Below are positions 54,037-64,000 of a stretch of 64,000 nucleotides of DNA, piece after piece (position 1 is the first letter of the stretch; the number at the start of each line of letters is the position of its first letter). The notes beneath the pieces are model-generated. The model had not been told where the DNA came from, ran no database searches, and saw only the letters and a program-made list of their open reading frames with translations. The stretch comes from Tetrapyrgos nigripes. Taxonomy: Eukaryota; Basidiomycota; Agaricomycetes; Agaricales; Campanellaceae. The DNA is taken from assembly GCA_013368315.1 (NCBI GenBank), contig JAACJM010000006.1, positions 1,054,001 to 1,118,000 of the forward strand, given 5' to 3'. A program made the position numbers and the translations under genes.

Positions 54037-56294
54037 TCAACCTCTAGCATCCAGACGAGCGAGATTCTCTTCTACAACTTCGTCTCGTGCCTCCTTTATG
54101 AATGTATCTGCATCCTGGAAACGGGGAGTCGTCGTGATTGAAAATGGGGGAGGGCGTCTATCATCGAAGGGTCAGAATGCTGCGGAGTTCTTTCAGCCGG
54201 GCAGAGACTTACACCAAGACACCATTTTCTTCCTCGGCACTGACGTCGGGTACTACGACGTTACCGTCCGAGTCCTTTACACCTTCCAACCGCATGGTCC
54301 ATAAGGTAGTTGCCGCTGCCATGAACAATGTGTTATTGGCAACGCGACGTCCGACGCAGATTCTGTTTATCAGTGAAAATGAGCCGTAGTGCCTCTTCGT
54401 CACGATGAATGCGTTGCACTGACCGTTGACCAAAACCGTAAGTAAAGTGTCCTTCAGACAAACCCAGCAGTCCGTCTTTCAGCTGGCCGTTTTCGTCTAG
54501 GTGTCGTTCTGGTCGGAATTCCTCTGCATCTGGGCCGTAGATCTCGAGGTCATGGTTCAGAGACCTGGATCACTATCAGAACTATTCTGCGGGTAATGTC
54601 GAGTTACGAACATACCATACATTTGCGAGACATAACGTCCCTTTAGGTATGTAGTACCCGTCGTAGTAGTCATCCTCGATAAAGCTTGGTTACAAGTCAC
54701 TTAGAGATGGATGAATGAGCTTACTTCAGTGCTGACATGAGGCACCCCAATCGGTAAAGGTGTTCTCCATCGTAGTACCTGTAGAGTCAAATTCAATTCA
54801 TGGATAGAAGACAAGTAGGGACACATACCTCTTTGACAATGGCGTGAATATACGGAAGGTGCTTGAGGTCAGCGAAGGAAGGAAGCCGTGAACGTCCAAT
54901 AACTTTGTCGAGTTCCTCTTGGGCACGGGTCTGGATATCAGGGAACAATACCATGCAGAATATGAACCATATCATCGTAGTTGCCGTCTAGATCAAGTAT
55001 AATATGAGCTGGGACGCCTTGCCATAGCGAAAATGTGGACTTCACTGACAGTTTCTGAACCAGCAGCGCTACGTGATGAATCAGTATATGAACTCCTTCA
55101 CAGATAACCTTGATGTCGAAGAATTCTTACTAGAGAAGTCCTGCAAGCCAGGAACACTCCTGATCAGACAATTTGCTATTTCCTTGATTTTCTGCAAGGG
55201 AGACGCAAAAGCTGGGACGCTGCTCTTGACCGCTTACCTATCGATCAAAAAAATTGCACTCAGCGACTCGGTCATTGCGAAAGAAAAGTCATTGACATAC
55301 GACCTGCTTCTTGATATTTTGAAACTTTTTCCCGAAATACACGTTGTTTTCTTCAAACGACTTCTCCGCATCTCGTCGCCATTTCGAAAGTGACCGAGGC
55401 AGGTGCTGCAGAAAGGGAAGCACCTCTACCAAAAAAGCACCAGGCATCAAAGTAGCGGATATTTTTTCAATGTAAGAATTCATCCATAGTAGGGAGGGAT
55501 CTTGAAGTGACTGTATGAGGGGCGAGTCGTACATCAAGGATAGAGCTACCGAAGAGGAGGTTCTATGAAGTGGATAAAGTAGGAGCATCGAGAAACAAAT
55601 TAGTTACTATTCGTCGATCTGAGACTCTGAGACAGAAAGAATTGCCTCACCTTTCAACATGGGATCTCCAATTGTTAGGGTCGCCGAGTAAACTATGCGC
55701 CATGAACACAGCTTCATTGCGCTGGATTGAATGATAATTGACTGTATGTTTGAGACCCAGAGCGTTATCACTCGCACGGCGCATCTTTCGCCATCTGAAG
55801 GGTGAGCAGAAGATTGTATTTCGTTAGCCTTCAGAACAGGTCAAGTACCACCAAGATAAAATAAAGACCTTTCTCCGCCAGACATAAGGACAAAATTGAA
55901 GCCTCCTGTCATTATATTCGCAACGATGAAATGAGGACGAGCGGAATATTTTGAAGTGCGTTGGTCGAGTAAATCCTCGACGGTTTTTTTAGTATTAAGA
56001 ATGACCATTGGTTGACCGGCCATATTAAGGTAGACTATCGAACCTGTACGTCAAGGATGGTCAGGTCATGTACAGCATATCATGGAACAACGGCCACATA
56101 CCATAAGACTTCTTCCATTTTGCGAGTGTATGCCATGGCTTCACGGTCGGAAGCTGTAATGCGTTTCCCAGAAGAGGTATTCCCCGAGGGCCTGGAGGGT
56201 AGCGCATAGACACATTTCTGCGAAAGGTCTTAAAGAGATAAAGCGCCGACAAGCATAAGAGGACGGATATGGCACTCTGCCAAGTCATGATCAT
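54037..56294 (-). CDS. Cytochrome P450 copy 4, apparently intact
   Basis: Closest to copy 3. The start at 56294 gives an anchor (MIMTWQSAISVLLCLSALYL), then YPPGPRGIPLLGN; an upstream in-frame Met at 56315 is possible. Exons 2 and 3 hold LNMAGQPMVILNTKKT and WRKMRRASDNALGLK. The I-helix exon ends AAGSET before MIWFIFCMVL. ExxR is KE|VLRWRTPLPIGVPH across a normal GTATGT intron near 54830. YYDGYYIPKGTLCLANVW is followed by PERHLDENGQLKD and the haem signature YGFGQRICVGRRVANN (about 54340-54440). The C-terminus RPPPFSITTTPRF ends at 54037. All introns seen are GT-AG and in phase. It stands beside a carboxylesterase pseudogene and upstream DUF4243 genes on the same strand, suggesting a shared oxidative pathway. 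Confidence 0.85.
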
Positions 56295-56421
56295 GGTCAG
56301 AGCTGCGTCAATCATGGAAAGCTTATATTCTGTCACCGCTCAGGGTAGTCGTGCCAACTCCATACTAGGCTCTCTCGCAGACCCTAACGAAGTTAGTATC
56401 ATAGAGATCGGTTTGTTATTA

Positions 56422-56687
56422 CTATTTCAATCAATTCGCGAGTCACGCGTCACGGCCCCCAAAAATTCGCGAATTTTCCCGAGCTGTCCGTTGTCACGGA
56501 AGCCCATTCGCGAAAGGGACAACCAAACGGTCACTAAAAATCTACCAAAAACGGCTAGAAACAGGTCAAAATTTCGCGAAATTCGCGAAAATTTTCCCGT
56601 ATCACAGGTCACTCAGCTAGAATCGCGAAAAAAAATTTCGCGAGGCGGGGTCACAGTCACAACCCCGTCGCGAATTGATTGAGATAG
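56422..56687. mobile_element. MITE with TA target duplication, TCGCGA-rich (266 bp)
   Basis: Inverted termini CTATYTCAATCAATTCGCGA match at both ends and are flanked by TA (56420-56421 and 56688-56689), as for Tc1/mariner-type elements. The inside is full of the palindrome TTCGCGAA or TCGCGA. It lies between P450 copy 4 and the first DUF4243 gene, in their promoter/3' flank region. Confidence 0.75.
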
Positions 56688-56756
56688 TACAGTAGTCCAA
56701 CTCTTCCAAGCCATGGTCATAGTTAGAGCTGCGTCAATCCGCCACCGCTCAGGGTA

Positions 56757-56917
56757 CACGTCAAAAACGCCAACCTAGAATCCGTCGAACACGGATTGGT
56801 GAACTGAAAGTCACGAACTGTACAGAGGAACGATTTACGTGACGTGACCTAAATTACATTTCGTGACTTTCAGTGCGCATTTCTGCTCGGCGGATAGGTT
56901 GGATGTTTTTGGCATGG
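56757..56917. mobile_element. Second MITE with TA target duplication (161 bp)
   Basis: Long imperfect inverted repeats begin CACGTCAAAAACGCCAACCT on the left and, as reverse complement on the right, CCATGCCAAAAACATCCAAC. TA flanks both ends (56755-56756, 56918-56919). The homologous intergenic repeats near 59600 and 62370 run through without it, which confirms an insertion. Confidence 0.75.
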
Positions 56918-57083
56918 TAGTCGTCCCGACTAAATACAAAGGTATCATAGAAATCGCGATACCTTGGTATGTTATATAGTACAACGGCGTTTCAAAGCGT
57001 TTCACTATCCAGCTGTATTGAAGACATTGACTAAATTCAGCCGAAATCTCGTCCCGCCAACCATAACTATCCTCGTCCGACGC

Positions 57084-58779
57084 TCAATAAGTCAATTCTC
57101 CCTTCTCCGACCACGTATGAAAGCCTTCCCGATCCCAATACATCACATATTCCTTCAAATTTTCCCTACTCGGCATCTGTCCCAAAATCCTGTCCATAGT
57201 CAGACCCGCAGCTCTAATGAACAATGTCCCATCGATCTTCTCTGCGCCCTCCAACCCAGTGTGAAGGAAATCTTTCTCAACAGGAGCACAAGAGCCATAG
57301 AGAGTAGCGTAGTGAGCTAGAGCTCGTATCAGCTTGATGAGATGATCGTCGGGGTGGACAAGTGATTGTGAAACGATAGATGTCCAAGGATTTGGGTTGT
57401 AAGCCAGAGGAGAAGAAGGTGAGGGAAGAGCGTGGGCATGGGCTTGGACCGTGTTGGTGGAAGTGATGGTAGGATGAGCAGTGTCGGCGGAGAAGAATTT
57501 CGAAATAGCGAGGTTAGGTCGGCCATTGACGATCCACCAAGAGATTATAACAGCAAAGTAGCCTCGCAGAAGCATCTCTTGGGATGCAGCTGGAAGGATG
57601 GGAAGGATTGCCGGAAGGAAGAGAGAGGTCACGAAATGCATACTATGTTGTACCAGGTCAATCAGCGTGAGTAGATGATAGGCTGGAGAAAGAACGCACT
57701 AGCGAAAATCAGCGTTGAATGGCTCCGTTTCTCTATATCCCGGTACCGCGTACAAGAGCGTGCACACAAACTGCAGCTCCTCAATTGCCTTCTGAATCCC
57801 TTCTGGTGTGGACGTGTCGACAGTCCAGTCGTCGACAATCTTAAAGATATCATCTCGCAGATCTTTGACAATACGACCGTAGTACATGGCGCTAAAATCT
57901 AAGCCTTGTGGCAGTTTGAATTGTGGGTCTCTGAGGACACGAGCTAGAATGTTAAAGGCATGCACTCTCGGTTTGACTGGTGCAGATTTGAGAGAAAGTG
58001 TGTTTTGGACACGGGACACAAGAGACTCTGGGGTGCTTGCCGCAAATAGTGAAGTAGGAATGAATGAAGCGCATCGGTGACTAGCAGTCATAGCTAAACC
58101 TAGTATCGTAGGGCAAACTCGTAAGTTGACTGCAATCATGCATATTGCGAGAAAGTAAAAACCTTCGACAACTAGTCCAGGCAAGCCAAACTCGATCCCA
58201 TAGCCAACATGAATCATAGAATGCATGAGGATACCGAGGAATCGGTCAAGCATTTGGGGATCCTCGACCTGTCCGGACTTGGTCTTTGAAAAGTTGGCCT
58301 GAGGACTAAACACGTATTCTTGCAGGGCGGCTGCGACACCTTTTTCACGGACAACACCTTCGAAGTACTCAAGGTACCCAGCGTATTATCTGCAAGAGAA
58401 AACATCAATACGGAGGGGTTTTCAGAGACAAACGTTATCTCGTGTGATAGGCCCGGGAGCTGTCCCTCTGGGGCGCAGAACCTGTCGAGATTCCTCATAA
58501 GCGGCTTCGAGTACCGCTTTTGGACCTCCCATCGCCCATAGCGCAACGAGATGATGGGAGACATGACTGTGGGTGTATTCAGCAAGGTATCAAGGTGGAA
58601 TGAGAGGGAGTGCTAGCTCACTTTTGTCTTCCACGGTCGTCAAAGAAGCTATGATACTTGTCGTGATTGTCCTGCAAGATATCTCGGAGGGCCTGAGTCG
58701 AGTCTTGGTTTGCGCCAGGCCATCGTGACGGACAGGCGGTAGGCGGTAGAGGAGAAGGTGCTGGGAATAGTTCTGTCAT
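57084..58779 (-). CDS. Questin-oxidase-like protein (DUF4243), copy 1
   Basis: Five exons, about 480 residues. Start MTELFPAPSPLPPTACPSRW, then DILQDNHDKYHSFFDD. Exon 2: SHHLVALWAMGGPKAVLEAA with AYEESRQV. Exon 3: GYLEYFEGVV, NPQML-type block EDPQMLDRFLG and the conserved HVGYGIEFGLPGLV with preceding HSMI. Exon 4: HAFNILARVLRDPQF and FVCTLLYAVPGYRETEPFNAD. Exon 5: ASQEMLLRGYFAVIISWWIV, NGRPNLAI and a C-terminal domain ending WSEKGELTY. This order is characteristic of the family of questin oxidase, which performs a Baeyer-Villiger-type anthraquinone ring opening. The substrate here is unknown. Directly upstream of P450 copy 4 on the same strand. Splice junctions look regular and no lesion is seen. 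Confidence 0.8.
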
Positions 58780-58816
58780 GGATGCAAGTTGGGTTGGTTC
58801 CAGGCACTGCTTCAAT

Positions 58817-58830
58817 GTCTTTTATTGGCC
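58817..58830 (-). promoter_or_regulatory. CCAAT plus TATA-like promoter element of DUF4243 copy 1
   Basis: GGCCAATAAAAGAC lies 38 bp upstream of the ATG at 58779. The identical 14-mer lies 35 bp upstream of copy 2, so it is a conserved core promoter of the amplified unit. Confidence 0.5.
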
Positions 58831-59124
58831 TCCATAGCCCTTCTTATGTATACGTCAATTGATCCCTTAGAGCCTGATGACCATGAATAGTTATATGTGT
58901 TAAGAGAAGGCACAACTTTGAATTGTCAAACTCATCCAGTGAAACGTACTCAACGTTCATTGAGTCCATGGTGGTTTGAGAGGTCGCGTTATTTGCTCTT
59001 ATTTGCCACAATGGTACAGTCACAAATCAAATCGGATTTGTCTACCTACTTTCCGCGCGAAGAGAGAGTAGATTATAAGAAATTTCCTCACACTTGTGAG
59101 TACGTCAAGTATAGCCAGGATACC

Positions 59125-59563
59125 ATGCAGAGCCTTTCCCGCCAGACATGACAAAATTGATGCCGCCTGTTATCAGTATAAGTAAGTATTCACCAAGAGG
59201 ACGAGCGGAATGTTTTGAAGTGCGTTGATTGAGTAAATCTTCCGCAGTTTTCTTAGGATTGAGAATGTTAATGATCGTTAGTTGACCAGACTATAGGACT
59301 TGCACGTTAAGCGCGTTAAAGTTGGTCAGGTCATGTAAGATTAAGATTGGCATGCCAGAGTGGTGACCACACACCATAATCCACTAAACATTTCGGTGCT
59401 GTATGTCACGGCTTCACGGTTGGAAGCAGCGATGCATTTCCCAGAAGAGGTATTCCTCGAAGGCCTGGAGGGTAGCGCATACTTGTATCCATTTCTGCGG
59501 AAGGTCAAAAGAGAAAAAGCTTAAGAGGACGAATATGATACTCTGCCAAGTCATGGTCATGGT
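59125..59563 (-). pseudogene. Truncated P450 5' stub 1 (exons 1-2 only)
   Basis: Exon 1 (start MTMTWQSIIFVLLS) is frameshifted and has lost most of the anchor; the hinge and GNALQ region is only recognisable as DNA. Exon 2 retains KKTAEDLLNQRTSKHSARP-like coding. Homology with the full P450s stops within the intron after exon 2, at the same place as in stub 2. Everything encoding the catalytic domain is absent. Confidence 0.7.
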
Positions 59564-59779
59564 CAGAGCTGCGTCAATGGTAAACTCATATTCCGTCACC
59601 AGTTAGGGGTAGTCGGGTCGTGCCGACTCCATACCAAAGTATCATAGAAATCGATTTGTTATAGTACAACGGCGTTTCACAGCGTTCCATACCCAGCCGT
59701 ATTAGAGACATTGACGAAATCCAGCCGAAATCGACATCTCCCGCCCCGACAACCATACTTATCCTCATCCTCGCCTGAC

Positions 59780-61511
59780 TCAGTAAACCGATTTTCCCTT
59801 CTCAGACCACGTATGAAAGCCTTCCCGATCCCAATACATCACATATTCCTTCAAATTCTCCCTACTCGGCATCTGTCCCAAAATCCTGTCCATAGTCAGA
59901 CCCGCAGCTCTGATGAACAACGTCCCATCGATCTTCTCTGCGCCTTCCAACCCAGTGTCAAGAAAGTCTTTCTCGCTAGCTGCACGAGAGCCGTAGAGAG
60001 TAGCGTAGTGGACTAAAGCTCGTACTAGTTTGATGAGATGATCGTCGGGGTGGACAAGTGATTGTGAAACGATAGATGTCCAAGGGTTTGGGTTGGAAGC
60101 CAGAGGAGAAGAAGGTGAGGGAAGGGCGTGAGCGTGAGCTTGGACCGTATTGGCCGAAGTGATGGTAGGATGAGCAGTGTCGGCAGAGAAGAAGTTGGAG
60201 ATAGCAAGGTTGGGTCGACCATTGAGGATCCACCAAGAGATTATGACGGCAAAGAATCCTCGCAGGAGCATCTCCTGGGATGCAGCTGGAAGGATGGGAA
60301 TAATTGCCGAAAGGAAGAGTGAAGATGTTGCGAAATGCATGCTATAATGTACGACGTTAGTCAGCGTGAGTAAGTGATAGTTTAGAGAAAGAACGCACTA
60401 GAAAAAATCAGCGTTGAATGGCTCGGGTTCTCGATAACCTGGTACCGCGTACAAGAGCGTGCACACAAACTGCAGCTCCTCAATTGCTTTCTGGATCCCT
60501 TCTGGTGTGGATGTGTCAATAGTCCAATCATCAACAGTCTTGAAGATATCGTCCCGCAGACCTTGGACAACATGACCGTACATGGTCATAAAGTCCGGGG
60601 CTTGTGATACCTTGAATTGCGGTTCTCTGAGGATACGAGCGAGAATGTTGAAGGCATGGACTCTCGGTTTGACTGGTGCAGATTTGAGAGAAAGTGTGTT
60701 TTGGACACGGGACACAAGAGACTCTGGGGTGCTCGCCGCAAATAGTGAACTGGGAATGAAGGAAGCACATCGGTGACTGGCAGCCATAGCTAAACCTAGA
60801 TCCATTTGAAGACAAACTTGTTAGAGGCTGACTGTACACATATTGCAAGAAAGCACAAACCTTCAGCAATTAATCCAGGCAGACCAAACTCAATTCCATA
60901 GCCAACATGAATCATAGGATGCATGATGGCACCCAGGAATCGGTCAAGCATTTGGGGATTCTCGGCCTGTCCAGACTTGATCTTCGGAAAGTTGGCCTGA
61001 GGCGAAAAAACGCATTCTTGTAAGGCGGCTGCGGCACTCTTTTCACGGACGACGCCTTCATAATACTCAAGGTACCCAGCGTAGTATCTGGAAAACGAAA
61101 TATCAATACAGAAGTGCAGTCTTTGCAGGAGAGCATTTACTTATGGTCCCCAAGATGATCATAGAGATTGTCTCGCGTGATAGGCTCCGGAGCCGTCCCT
61201 CTGGGACGTTGGACCGGTTGAGATTCCTCATAAGCAGCTTCGAGTACTGCTTTTGGACTTCCCATAGACCATAGCGCAACGAGGTGATGAGAGATGTGAC
61301 TGTGGGTGTATTCAGCAAGGCACCGAGGCGGAGTGAGAGGACGGGCTGCTCACTTGTGTCTTCCAAAGTCGTCAAAGAAGATATGATACTTGTCGTGATT
61401 GTCCTGCAAGATATCTCGAAGAGCCTGGGTCGACTCTTGGTTTGCGCCGGGCAATCGTGACGGACAACCAGTAGACGGTGGAGGAGAAGGTGCTGGGAAT
61501 AGCTCTGTCAT
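59780..61511 (-). CDS. Questin-oxidase-like protein (DUF4243), copy 2
   Basis: Paralogue of copy 1 with the same five-exon structure and no visible lesion. Start MTELFPAPSPPPSTGCPSRL; exon 1 DILQDNHDKYHIFFDDFGRH; exon 2 includes VLEAAYEESQPVQRPRGTAP; exon 3 YAGYLEYYEGVVREK and ENPQMLDRFLGAIMHPMIHV before GYGIEFGLPGL; exon 4 HAFNILARILREPQF and TLLYAVPGYREPEPFNADF; exon 5 ASQEMLLRGFFAVIISWW and a C-terminus WSEKGKSVY. Closer to copy 3 than to copy 1 in exons 4 and 5. Lies 2696 bp from copy 1, stop to stop, with a P450 stub between. Same presumed chemistry as copy 1; whether all are expressed is unknown. Confidence 0.8.
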
Positions 61512-61545
61512 GGTTGCGAGTTTAGTGGTTTCAAGGCACTTCAAC

Positions 61546-61559
61546 GTCTTTTATTGGCC
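61546..61559 (-). promoter_or_regulatory. CCAAT plus TATA-like promoter element of DUF4243 copy 2
   Basis: GGCCAATAAAAGAC, 35 bp upstream of the ATG at 61511, identical to the element upstream of copy 1. Confidence 0.5.
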
Positions 61560-61889
61560 TCCGACATAACCCTTATGGGTACGTCACTTGATCCCTTAGA
61601 GCCTGATGACCATGGATGGTTATATGTTAAGAGAAAGTACGTCTTTGAATAGTAAAGCTTACCTAGTGAAACATACTCAACGTTCCTTGAGAAAAGGGCT
61701 GTCACAAGATGGTGGTTTGAGCGATAAGCTGGAAAGGTCGCGTTATTTACTCTTATTTGCCAAAATGGCGCGTTTTTTTTTTCTTCGGAACTACCAAAAT
61801 ATAGACTGGTCCTTTCGCTATCTGAAGAGAGTAGATTATAATAGATTTGTTCGTCAGACTTATGAGTGTGTCAAGCACAACCAGGATAC

Positions 61890-62309
61890 AATGTAGAGCG
61901 TTTCCCGCCGGACATAAGGACAAAATTGAGGCCGCCTGTCGTTATATTCACCACAATGAAGAGAGGACGAGCGGAATATTTTGAAGTGCGTTGATCGAGT
62001 AAATCTTCCACACTTTTCTTAGGATTGGGAATATTGATGATCTTTAGTTGACCAGCCATATATGGCTATGGGACTTGCGTGTTAAGGTTGGCCAGTCATG
62101 TAAGATTGACATGGAGTGGCGACTACATACCATAATCCCTCTTCCATTTCGCTCGTGTATGCCATGGCTTCACGGTCGGAAGCTGCAATGCATTTCCCAG
62201 AAGAGGTATCCCCGAGGGCCTGGAGAGTAGTGCAGATATGCATTTCTGCGGAAGGTCTTAAAGAGATAAAGCATAAGGGGACGGATATGATTTGCCAAGT
62301 CATTGCTCA
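61890..62309 (-). pseudogene. Truncated P450 5' stub 2 (exons 1-2 only)
   Basis: Same layout and same downstream breakpoint as stub 1. Exon 1 begins MTWQIISVPLCFISL and is frameshifted; exon 2 still reads KKSVEDLLDQRTSKYSARPL and TTGGLNFVLMSGGKR. Flanking DNA beyond the breakpoint (CAAGxATAxCCAGGATAC) also matches stub 1, so both derive from one truncated ancestor duplicated together with a DUF4243 gene. Confidence 0.7.
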
Positions 62310-62533
62310 TGGCTAGCGCTGTATCAATGGTAAGCTTATATTCTGTCACTGCTCAGGGGGAAGTGAGTCGAGTCATGCCGGCTCCATACCAAGGTACCAT
62401 AGAAATCGATTTGTTATAGTACAACGGCGTCTCACAGCGTTCATAACCAGCCGTATTAGAGACATTGACGAAATCCAGCCGAAATCGACATCTCCCACCC
62501 CGCCAACCATACTTATCCTCATCCTCGCCTGAC

Positions 62534-64000
62534 TCAGTAAATCGATTTTCCCTTCTCCGACCACGTATGAAAGCCTTCCCGATCCCAATACATCACATAT
62601 TCCTTCAAATTTTCCCTACTCGGCATCTGTTCCAAAACCCTGTTCATAGTCAGACCCGCAGCTCTGATGAACAACGTCCCATCGATCTTCTCCGCGCCTT
62701 CCAACCCAGTGTCAAGGAAATCTTGCTCGCCAGCTGCACGAGAGCCGTAGAGAGTAGCGTAGTGGACTAAAGCTCGTACTAGTTTGATGAGATGATCGTC
62801 GGGGTGGACAAGTGATTGTGAAACGATAGATGTCCAAGGGTTTGGGTTGGAAGCCAGAGGAGAAGAAGGTGAGGGAAGGGCGTGAGCGTGAACTTGAACC
62901 GTGTTGGCCGAAGGGATGGCAGGATGAGCAGTGTCGGCAGAGAAGAAGTTGGAGATAGCGAGGTTGGGTCGACCATTGACAATCCACCAAGAGATTATGA
63001 CGGCAAAGTATCCTCGCAGGAGCATCTCCTGGGATGCAGCTGGAAGGATGGGAAGGATTGCCGGAAGGAAGAGTGAAGATGTTGCGAAATGCATGCTATA
63101 TTGTACAACATTAGTCAGCGTGAGTAAGTGATAGTTTAGAGAAGGACGCACTAGAGGAAATCAGCGTTGAATGGCCCGGTTTCTCGATAACCCGGTACCG
63201 CGTACAAGAGCGTGCACACAAACTGCACCTCCTCAATTGCTTTCTGGATCCCTTCTGGTGTGGATGTGTCAATAGTCCAATCATCAACAGTCTTGAAGAT
63301 ATCGTCCCGCAGACCTTGGACAACATGACCGTACATGGTCATAAAGTCCGGGGCTTGTGATACCTTGAATTGCGGTTCTCTGAGGATACGAGCGAGAATG
63401 TTGAAGGCATGGACTCTCGGTTTGACTGGTGCAGATTTGAGAGAAAGTGTGTTTTGGACACGGGACACCAGAGACTCTGGGGTGCTTGCCGCAAATAGTG
63501 AACTAGGAATGAAGGAAACGCATCGGTCACTGGCAGCCATAGCTAAACCTAGAATCGTTTGAAGACAAACTTGTTAGAGGTTGACTGCACACATATTGCA
63601 AGAAAGCACAAACTTTCAGCAATTAGTCCGGGCAGACCAAACTCAATTCCATAGCCAATATGAATCATAGGATGCATGATGACAGCAAAGAATCGGTCAA
63701 GCATTTGGGGATTCTCGCCCTGTCCAGACTTGGTCTTCGAAAAGTTGGCCTCAGGCGAAAAAATGTGTTCTTGCAAGGCGGCTGCGGCACCCTTTTCACG
63801 GACGACACCTTCATAGTACTCAAGGTACCCAGCGTAGTATCTGGAAAATGAAATGTCAATACAGAAGTGCAGTCTTTACAGGAGAGCATTTACTTATGAT
63901 CCCCAAGATGGCCATAGAGGTTGTCTCGCGTGATAGGCTCCGGAGCCGTCCCTCTGGGACGTTGGACCGGTTGAGATTCCTCATAAGCAGCTTCGAGTAC
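62534..64000 (-). CDS. Questin-oxidase-like protein (DUF4243), copy 3, 5' end beyond the window
   Basis: Exons 2 (partial) to 5 are visible: TRDNLYGHLGDHKYY, YAGYLEYYEGVVREKG, EHIFSPEANFSKTKSGQGEN with PQMLDRFF, HPMIHIGYGIEFGLPGLIAE, HAFNILARILREPQF, TLLYAVPGYRETGPFNADF, ASQEMLLRGYFAVIISWWIV and a C-terminus WSEKGKSIY. No lesion is visible in this part. The period from copy 2 is 2754 bp. The array probably continues past 64000. Confidence 0.75.

Noticed and set aside
1..64000. CRISPR arrays, bacterial operons, tRNA or rRNA genes
   Set aside because: The sequence is eukaryotic with spliced genes. No spaced short repeats of CRISPR type and no convincing tRNA A/B boxes or rRNA stretches were seen by eye.

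Overview
This is a eukaryotic window. The genes are split by short (about 45-80 nt) GT-AG introns, the families are typical of mushroom-forming fungi, and Plavaka-type, Helitron, hAT, PIF/Harbinger, copia and chromovirus gypsy elements are all present. I place it in the Agaricomycetes, probably Agaricales; I cannot name a species.

Left arm (1-15.9 kb): ordinary gene territory. It holds a secreted pepsin-type aspartic protease, a small Cys-rich surface protein with a hydrophobic tail, a zinc alcohol dehydrogenase, an orphan first exon of a secreted protein next to a hAT MITE, a single-pass membrane protein and a small putative zinc-binding protein. Middle (15.9-54 kb): two copies of the arrangement P450 - carboxylesterase pseudogene - P450 - questin-oxidase-like sequence. 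The first (15.9-23 kb) is compact. The second (39-58.8 kb) has been pulled apart by a Helitron carrying a 7.76-kb gypsy element and by two hAT elements. Between the two copies lies a 16-kb block of transposons: a Plavaka-type transposase gene broken by a solo LTR, a Harbinger derivative and a 5'-truncated copia. Right arm (54-64 kb): an intact P450, then three tandem questin-oxidase-like (DUF4243) genes separated by truncated P450 5' stubs; the third runs off the window.

Functionally, the P450s, the DUF4243 proteins (Baeyer-Villiger-type ring-cleaving oxidases in the characterised family member, questin oxidase) and the decayed carboxylesterase look like accessory parts of a specialised-metabolite pathway being amplified as a module. 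No backbone synthase (PKS, NRPS, terpene synthase) lies in the window, so product and pathway are unknown.

Most noteworthy: (1) the repeated P450/carboxylesterase/DUF4243 module; (2) a Cys/His-rich module shared at protein level by a gypsy accessory ORF and an alternative reading frame of the copia polyprotein; (3) all six internal premature stops identified in the two LTR elements are TGA at positions where Arg fits, and the only LTR-LTR difference seen is CpG to TpG; (4) a P450 whose splice donor is mutated so that the retained intron would split its ExxR motif in frame. Exon boundaries were worked out by eye from splice signals and reading phase.
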